Notes under the pieces: generated by a model
Databases searched by the model: none
What the model was told of the DNA's origin: nothing
The model's input: only the letters and a program-made list of their open reading frames with translations
Shown here: positions 59,905 to 64,000 of the stretch, one piece after another
Layout of the letters: each line of letters starts with the position of its first letter
How positions within the stretch are numbered: position 1 is the first letter of the stretch
Program-made: the position numbers and the translations under genes
DNA from: Fusibacter ferrireducens
Lineage (GTDB): Bacteria; Bacillota; Clostridia; Peptostreptococcales; Acidaminobacteraceae
Direction of reading: 5' to 3'
Assembly (NCBI RefSeq): GCF_015352425.1
Contig: NZ_JADKNH010000005.1
Coordinates: forward strand, 248,001-312,000
Length of the DNA stretch: 64,000 nt

Positions 59905-60318
59905 ATGATATTGGATACCGTAGATGAAAAATTGATTGCGCTTTTAAGAGAAAATGCCAAGTTGAGCTACAAAATATTGGGTGAAAAGGTCCACATGACT
60001 GGTCAAGCTGTGGGGCTTCGTGTGAAGCGCCTTGAAGACGAGGGCATCATAAAGCGTTATACAATAGATACCAGTACTAAAGAAATGGGCACGATGATTG
60101 CCTATGTTACCTTGACTATGAAAACTCAGGAACACCAGAAGGTTAAAGCCTTTGTGATGCAACATCCGGAAATTTTAGAAGCCTCTCGAATCAGTGGAGA
60201 GGGATGCTATTTTTTAAAGTGTGAGTTTAAAAATCATGAGGCGCTTAATTTATTTTGTGATGGCGTTCTTCAATTTGCCAACTATAGGGTCAATATTGCC
60301 ACAGATAGGATCAAATGA
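59905..60318 (+). CDS. Lrp/AsnC family transcriptional regulator
   Basis: A 137-residue regulator. The helix-turn-helix is LDTVDEKLIALLRENAKLSY ... LGEKVHMTGQAVGLRVKRLEDEGII, followed by a RAM ligand domain (MIAYVTLTMK, ISGEGCYFLKCEF). It probably responds to an amino acid. It lies between the MBL hydrolase and the oxidoreductase and may control either. Confidence 0.92.
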   Translation: MILDTVDEKLIALLRENAKLSYKILGEKVHMTGQAVGLRVKRLEDEGIIKRYTIDTSTKEMGTMIAYVTLTMKTQEHQKVKAFVMQHPEILEASRISGEGCYFLKCEFKNHEALNLFCDGVLQFANYRVNIATDRIK

Positions 60319-60390
60319 GTCGAGAAAGCGGTAGAAGTGCACGTGCATAAAATAGATGGAGATTAAACTTTTCAAGATTGAGATTTTAAA

Positions 60391-60424
60391 ATCAAAATTT
60401 CAAGATCAAAATTTCAAGATCAAA
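60391..60424 (+). repeat. 14-base tandem repeat before the oxidoreductase gene
   Basis: ATCAAAATTTCAAG occurs twice in a row and is followed by a third start ATCAAA. Just upstream are related TTTTCAAGATTGAG and TTTTAAA. AT-rich spacer of unknown role. Confidence 0.6.
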
Positions 60425-60484
60425 GTGATAAGATGTAAAAAAACAATATGAGGACATTTAAAATGAAGAAGAGGAGGTAGCCAG

Positions 60485-61522
60485 ATGCAAGTATTGAAAG
60501 TAGGTATTATAGGATATGGTCTTTCAGGTAGAGTTTTTCACGGTGCTGTTATAAAAGGTGTAGAGGGCTTTGAAGTCACCAAGATTGTCACTTCTGATCC
60601 AGTTAAAAAAGCGCAAGCACTCTCTGATTTTCAAGGGGTTGAGGTTGTGGCGTCGCCTCAGGCTGTTATGGATGATCCTCAGATCGATTTAGTGATTGTG
60701 TGTACTCCAAATACAAGCCATAAACCTTTGGCTGAAGAGGCGCTTCGCAAAGGTAAACATGTGGTGATTGAAAAGCCGTTTACGGTGACGCTTGAAGAGG
60801 CCGTTGAGCTCATAGTGGTCGCACAAGAAATGAATAAGTGCCTATCTGTTTATCAAAATCGGAGATTTGACAGCGATTTTAAAACATTAAAGCGCATTAT
60901 AGAAGAAGATAAAATAGGACGAATCGTGGAATTTGAATCCCATTTTGACCGATTTAGAAATCAATTTAAGGGCAATGCTTGGAGAGAAGAAGCACATCCG
61001 GGTTCAGGAACTTTGTATGATTTAGGGTCGCATTTAATAGATCAAGCACTTTGCCTCTTTGGGTTGCCCAACGAAGTTTATGGCGACATCAGAGCACAAA
61101 GACGTGGCGCAGTAGATGACCAGTTCGAAGTGATTTTATATTATGATGAACTCAAAGTGACCTTAAAAGCAGGTAATTTGGTCAAAGAACCTTGGCCGCG
61201 CTATATGCTCATGGGCACTGAAGGTACTTTTGTCAAGTATGGTCTAGACGTACAAGAATCCATTTTAAGAGCAGGTCAAATTTCTTATAATGACCAGTGG
61301 GGACAGGAACCCGAAAAGCTTTATGGCATTTTAAATACATTGTCATCTAGAGAGGTCGTTATCAGTGAAAAAGGCGATTATAGAGAGTACTATGAAGCCA
61401 TTTATGAAGCTATTGTAAATGGTGCGCCTCTTCCAGTAACTGCTGAAGAGGGCGCAAATGTCATCAAAATTATACATGCTGCAATTGAGAGTAATCGTGA
61501 AAAGAGACGTGTGGAGTTATAG
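60485..61522 (+). CDS. Gfo/Idh/MocA family oxidoreductase
   Basis: A 345-residue NAD(P)-dependent oxidoreductase. The Rossmann start is VGIIGYGLSGRVFHGAVI, followed by LVIVCTPNTSHKPLAEEAL, the catalytic-site motif VVIEKPFTVT (EKP) and GTLYDLGSHLIDQAL. The C-terminal domain is alpha/beta. Members oxidise or reduce sugars and polyols; YdgJ/YvaA-like scyllo-inositol dehydrogenases look closest by eye. The ribosome site GAGGAGG precedes the ATG. Confidence 0.9.
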   Translation: MQVLKVGIIGYGLSGRVFHGAVIKGVEGFEVTKIVTSDPVKKAQALSDFQGVEVVASPQAVMDDPQIDLVIVCTPNTSHKPLAEEALRKGKHVVIEKPFTVTLEEAVELIVVAQEMNKCLSVYQNRRFDSDFKTLKRIIEEDKIGRIVEFESHFDRFRNQFKGNAWREEAHPGSGTLYDLGSHLIDQALCLFGLPNEVYGDIRAQRRGAVDDQFEVILYYDELKVTLKAGNLVKEPWPRYMLMGTEGTFVKYGLDVQESILRAGQISYNDQWGQEPEKLYGILNTLSSREVVISEKGDYREYYEAIYEAIVNGAPLPVTAEEGANVIKIIHAAIESNREKRRVEL

Positions 61523-61558
61523 AAAAAAGACAAGCTCGTGTGAGGGCTTGTCTTTTTT
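61523..61558 (+). terminator. Intrinsic terminator after the oxidoreductase
   Basis: AAAAAAGACAAGC pairs with GCTTGTCTTTTTT, 10-base loop. It could also serve the converging SLH gene. Confidence 0.88.
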
Positions 61559-61594
61559 CAAGGGAGAGAGTAGAATAGGTCTATTCATTAAAAA

Positions 61595-63025
61595 CTAAAA
61601 ATCAATTTTCACGACATTACTTGTTTTCTTGTACCCCTCACAGAGATAGGTAATGGCAATATAGTAAGTTTTGCCCTTTTCAAATTTGGTAAAATCACCA
61701 TTGCCGTATGAGTCATCTTTGTTGATGGTAATGCTGTTATCGTCACGATCTGTAATGTATTTGAAATAGCCATTGTCGGGATACATTGGCGTGGTATCCG
61801 TTTGAGATGCCACCACTTTATAGCCTTGAAAACAGTCTGCTTGAGCAATCGTCCATTTGAGTTCAATAGAATCGCCTTTATTTTCTGCTTGTAAAGTTAA
61901 AGCGTTATCTTGATAATTGGTATTGTTACTTGTACTTGGTGAGTTTGGAATTGTGACCGTGATTACATTACCGGGTACTTTTTTATCTTTATAGACTGCA
62001 GTGATACTAAAATAATAAGTCTTACCCGCTTCAAACTTGGAAAATTCGCTGCCATTATATGAAGAACCTGCTTTGATCAACGCAGTGGTTTTATTTTTAT
62101 CTGTGATCCATAGAGCGTAGCCATTTTCAGGGTAAACAGGGGTTTGATCTGTCAGGGAAGCGACTACTTTATAGCCTTCAAAATCTGGATGTGTAATTTT
62201 CTGCCATTTTAAAACAACAGCGCTATTGGCATTGCTGTTACCGTAAGCATTGCCGTTACCGTTGTTTCCTGCACGGTCAAGCTCAGCAGAAAGCGTAGTG
62301 GCGCCATAAGGTGTATTTGAATCAGAATCAGTATCCGTATTGCCATTTACATCAAAAGTGACTTTTTCTTCACCGTTAAAAATGATTTTTTCTTCTCGAA
62401 TGACATTCATAAGAAGTGAAGCTGCTTCAGCTCGTGTCAACGATCTTTGAGGATAGAAGTATCTCTGAGTGCCAATGGTTTCACCAATCATTAAATTATT
62501 GTTGATTGCAGCAGCGACAAATGCCCTGAGGTTGTTTGAAATGCCATTTTGATCAGCATAAAGAGATAAAACTGTTTCCGTATCCGTATTTTTGCCCAGC
62601 GCTTTAATAAGTGCCACGGCCATATCTTCTCGAACGGAAGCTTGATGGGGTTTGAAGGTGTAACCTGTAGCAGTTGTATACCCTGTTAAAAAGTTTTTTG
62701 CAGCTTCCACATAGGGGATTGCCCATGTTTCTGTGTTCATGTCTGAAAACGAAGAGGTTGCATTTAGATTGATCTGAAGTTTTAAAGCTTTTACCATCAT
62801 CGTTGCAAATTCCACTCGGGTTACCGTGTTATTCGGTCTAAAAGTGCCATCTGGATAACCGTTGATGATGCCATAGGTTTTCATCGTTTTAATTGCGTTA
62901 TAAGCATAGTGCGTTGAATCGATATCTGAAAAAATGATTTCATCCGTGTTGGTTGTGGCGAAAGCTGGGATGCACATAGAAATGACCAACACCAAAACGA
63001 GTGCTGATTTAAAAATAGTTTTCAT
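61595..63025 (-). CDS. SLH-domain surface protein with duplicated C-terminal domain
   Basis: A 476-residue exported protein. The signal peptide is residues 1-26 (MKTIFKSALVLVLVISM ... AFA). Three SLH repeats follow in about 32-210 (FSDIDSTHYAYNAIKTMKTY ... GYPDGTFRPNNTVTRVEFA is the first), which hold the protein on the cell-wall polymer. After a Gly/Asn-rich linker (GNNGNGNAYGNSNANS), two copies of one 80-100 residue domain occur, at about 275-365 and 385-476; both contain GYKVVAS, YPDNGY/YPENGY, FEKGKTYY/FEAGKTYY, and resemble fibronectin-III-like folds. ATG 63025 follows GGAGGAG. Ligand or enzyme role unknown. Confidence 0.92.
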   Translation of the reverse strand: MKTIFKSALVLVLVISMCIPAFATTNTDEIIFSDIDSTHYAYNAIKTMKTYGIINGYPDGTFRPNNTVTRVEFATMMVKALKLQINLNATSSFSDMNTETWAIPYVEAAKNFLTGYTTATGYTFKPHQASVREDMAVALIKALGKNTDTETVLSLYADQNGISNNLRAFVAAAINNNLMIGETIGTQRYFYPQRSLTRAEAASLLMNVIREEKIIFNGEEKVTFDVNGNTDTDSDSNTPYGATTLSAELDRAGNNGNGNAYGNSNANSAVVLKWQKITHPDFEGYKVVASLTDQTPVYPENGYALWITDKNKTTALIKAGSSYNGSEFSKFEAGKTYYFSITAVYKDKKVPGNVITVTIPNSPSTSNNTNYQDNALTLQAENKGDSIELKWTIAQADCFQGYKVVASQTDTTPMYPDNGYFKYITDRDDNSITINKDDSYGNGDFTKFEKGKTYYIAITYLCEGYKKTSNVVKIDF

Positions 63026-63294
63026 GTTTCTCCTCCTTAAATATGGCCAAGTCAAAAGTACTTGGCGGTAATAGATGTTTATGAATATATTATAGCAGTG
63101 TCCATCTCGATAAAGTGAAAAGTCATCGTATCGTAATCATCGTTTAACACATCTGACACGAATTGTGGGCCTTCTGAAACCGTTGCACTAAGTGGATTTG
63201 GGCTTTTAGAACTAGTGAGTGTCTCAAGTACTAAATCGTGTATTTTATCGCAAGAATTGTCCTATGTAGTATGGCATTTTCGTTTATAATTAAC

Positions 63295-63306
63295 TTGACC
63301 GGTCAA
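63295..63306. promoter_or_regulatory. Palindrome TTGACCGGTCAA before the AraC gene
   Basis: A perfect 12-base palindrome 20 bases before the ATG at 63327, just after TTATAAT. It could be an operator for self-control. Confidence 0.5.
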
Positions 63307-63326
63307 TAAATACAGGGGGTTTCAAG

Positions 63327-64000
63327 ATGAAATTTTATCTTCAAAAAGCAGTGGACTTCATAGATGATCATATCTGCATGCCGCTCAGTTTGGATATGAT
63401 CGCGGATCATATTGGATTTTCAAAATTTTATTTAAATCACATGTTCAGTGTATACACTGGGCTTTCCATTATGGCGTACGTCAGAAAAAAGAAGCTTGAA
63501 TATGCACTGGATGAACTCAAAACAGATAAGCGCATTATTGATATTGCACTTGAGATCGGTTATTCTTCTGAACGTGCTTTTTCAAGGGCGATTTTAAATG
63601 CTTATGGACATTCGCCAAATTATTTTAGAGAAAAAGAGGTCTTAAAGACGAGACGTCTCGTGATTCATGATCTGAGTCTAACGGCTGATGAAGCGCAAAT
63701 ACTTGCAAACTTTCCCTCGAATTTTGAAGCAGTAACACAAAATATGACGGTGAAGAGGATTAGAGATATGAAAAAATATTTAAGCGATGTAAGTTATGAA
63801 ATTATGGATAAAATGACGGTTTTGAGCGGTTCAATGGTGGGTGATGAACCAGAAGATGCGATTATAGAACTTATGAATCGATTGGCAGAGGCTTACGATA
63901 TAAAACCTAATAGAGCTTTTGGCTTTGATATTCCCGTTGAAGGCAATGAAGATGTGACTCGGTTGAGGGGTTACGAATATTGGCTGGTTATTGATGAACC
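63327..64000 (+). CDS. AraC family regulator with C-terminal effector domain (3' truncated)
   Basis: The gene runs off the end of the window; 224 codons are visible. ATG 63327 lies after CAGGGGG. Residues about 1-105 are two AraC helix-turn-helix units (LSLDMIADHIGFSKFYLNHM and DIALEIGYSSERAFSRAIL, then GHSPNYFREKE). After about residue 120 a GyrI-like effector-binding domain seems to begin (RIRDMKKYLSDVSYEIMDKM, read in part; ARAFGFDIPVEGNED-like end). DNA-binding part at the N-terminus with effector domain behind is the Rob/SoxS-like BmrR-type layout. The ligand is unknown. Confidence 0.88.
   Translation, partial: MKFYLQKAVDFIDDHICMPLSLDMIADHIGFSKFYLNHMFSVYTGLSIMAYVRKKKLEYALDELKTDKRIIDIALEIGYSSERAFSRAILNAYGHSPNYFREKEVLKTRRLVIHDLSLTADEAQILANFPSNFEAVTQNMTVKRIRDMKKYLSDVSYEIMDKMTVLSGSMVGDEPEDAIIELMNRLAEAYDIKPNRAFGFDIPVEGNEDVTRLRGYEYWLVIDE

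Noticed and set aside
1-64000. Prophage, integrative element or CRISPR
   Set aside because: No integrase, transposase, phage structural gene, direct-repeat array or attachment-site duplication was seen; only the defence-like operon hints at transfer.

Overview
The window looks like chromosomal DNA of a low-to-moderate GC Gram-positive bacterium (Bacillota, probably Clostridia-like; the exact lineage is not visible). Grounds: strong AGGAGG-type ribosome sites, frequent TTG/GTG starts, an SLH-domain surface protein with a Gram-positive style export signal, lipoprotein-type solute-binding proteins, a sigma-54 activator with an N-terminal PrpR domain, amino-acid fermentation enzymes, and many small metabolic units each ending in its own intrinsic terminator. 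No rRNA, tRNA, CRISPR array, transposase or integrase was seen. No gene-free stretch exceeds about 300 bases.

Layout. 1-2.4 kb: polar amino-acid ABC importer (binding protein truncated by the window edge, permease, ATPase). 2.5-6.2 kb: two small membrane or anchored unknowns, then a MATE exporter divergent from a LysR regulator. 6.3-16.4 kb: amino-acid catabolism: acetoacetate-decarboxylase-family protein, Orn/Lys/Arg decarboxylase, AraC regulator, sigma-54 activator, then a -24/-12 promoter in front of a Na+/dicarboxylate-type symporter, a MalY/PatB C-S lyase and a methionine-gamma-lyase-type enzyme. 16.6-20.1 kb: a three-gene unit (AAA15 ATPase, RloB-like TOPRIM protein, unknown HEPN-like protein) behind a perfect consensus promoter bracketed by two palindromes; this is the best candidate for an under-described (probably anti-phage) system. 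20.2-22.6 kb: EamA transporter divergent from a LysR regulator, YbjQ protein. 22.8-26.4 kb: a lipoprotein binding protein paired with a membrane GGDEF protein. 26.5-33.2 kb: DUF4386 protein, D-2-hydroxyacid dehydrogenase, nitroreductase, a beta-propeller GGDEF sensor and a Cys-rich protein. 33.3-37 kb: LysR, YfcC-type transporter and M20 amidohydrolase. 37.1-45.4 kb: a giant PAS/EAL/histidine-kinase protein, a DEAD-box helicase and a PAS-GGDEF-EAL protein.

45.6-48 kb: alkylation-repair operon (AdaA, AlkA-type glycosylase, Ogt) followed by a PhnA/YjdM protein. 48-54 kb: a meta-cleavage module: XylT/DmpQ-like ferredoxin divergent from an IclR regulator, then acylating acetaldehyde dehydrogenase, 4-hydroxy-2-oxovalerate aldolase, catechol 2,3-dioxygenase, ring-fission-product hydrolase and 2-oxopentenoate hydratase. 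Together these can turn a catechol into pyruvate, acetyl-CoA and a small acid by the hydrolytic branch; the enzyme making the catechol is not in the window. A 17-bp palindrome occurs both in the ferredoxin/iclR divergent region and before the catabolic operon, a likely IclR operator pair. 54-64 kb: EFR1-type flavodoxin/ferredoxin protein with an ArsR-type regulator (shared operators, apparently leaderless mRNA), WYL regulator, small zinc proteins, Qnr-like pentapeptide protein, methyltransferase, MBL hydrolase, Lrp regulator, Gfo/Idh/MocA oxidoreductase, SLH surface protein, and a truncated AraC regulator.

Cyclic-di-GMP signalling is dense: four GGDEF and/or EAL proteins between 24 and 45 kb, two of them with extracytoplasmic sensing parts. 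All functional statements come from reading the sequence and recalled family knowledge; no database search was run.
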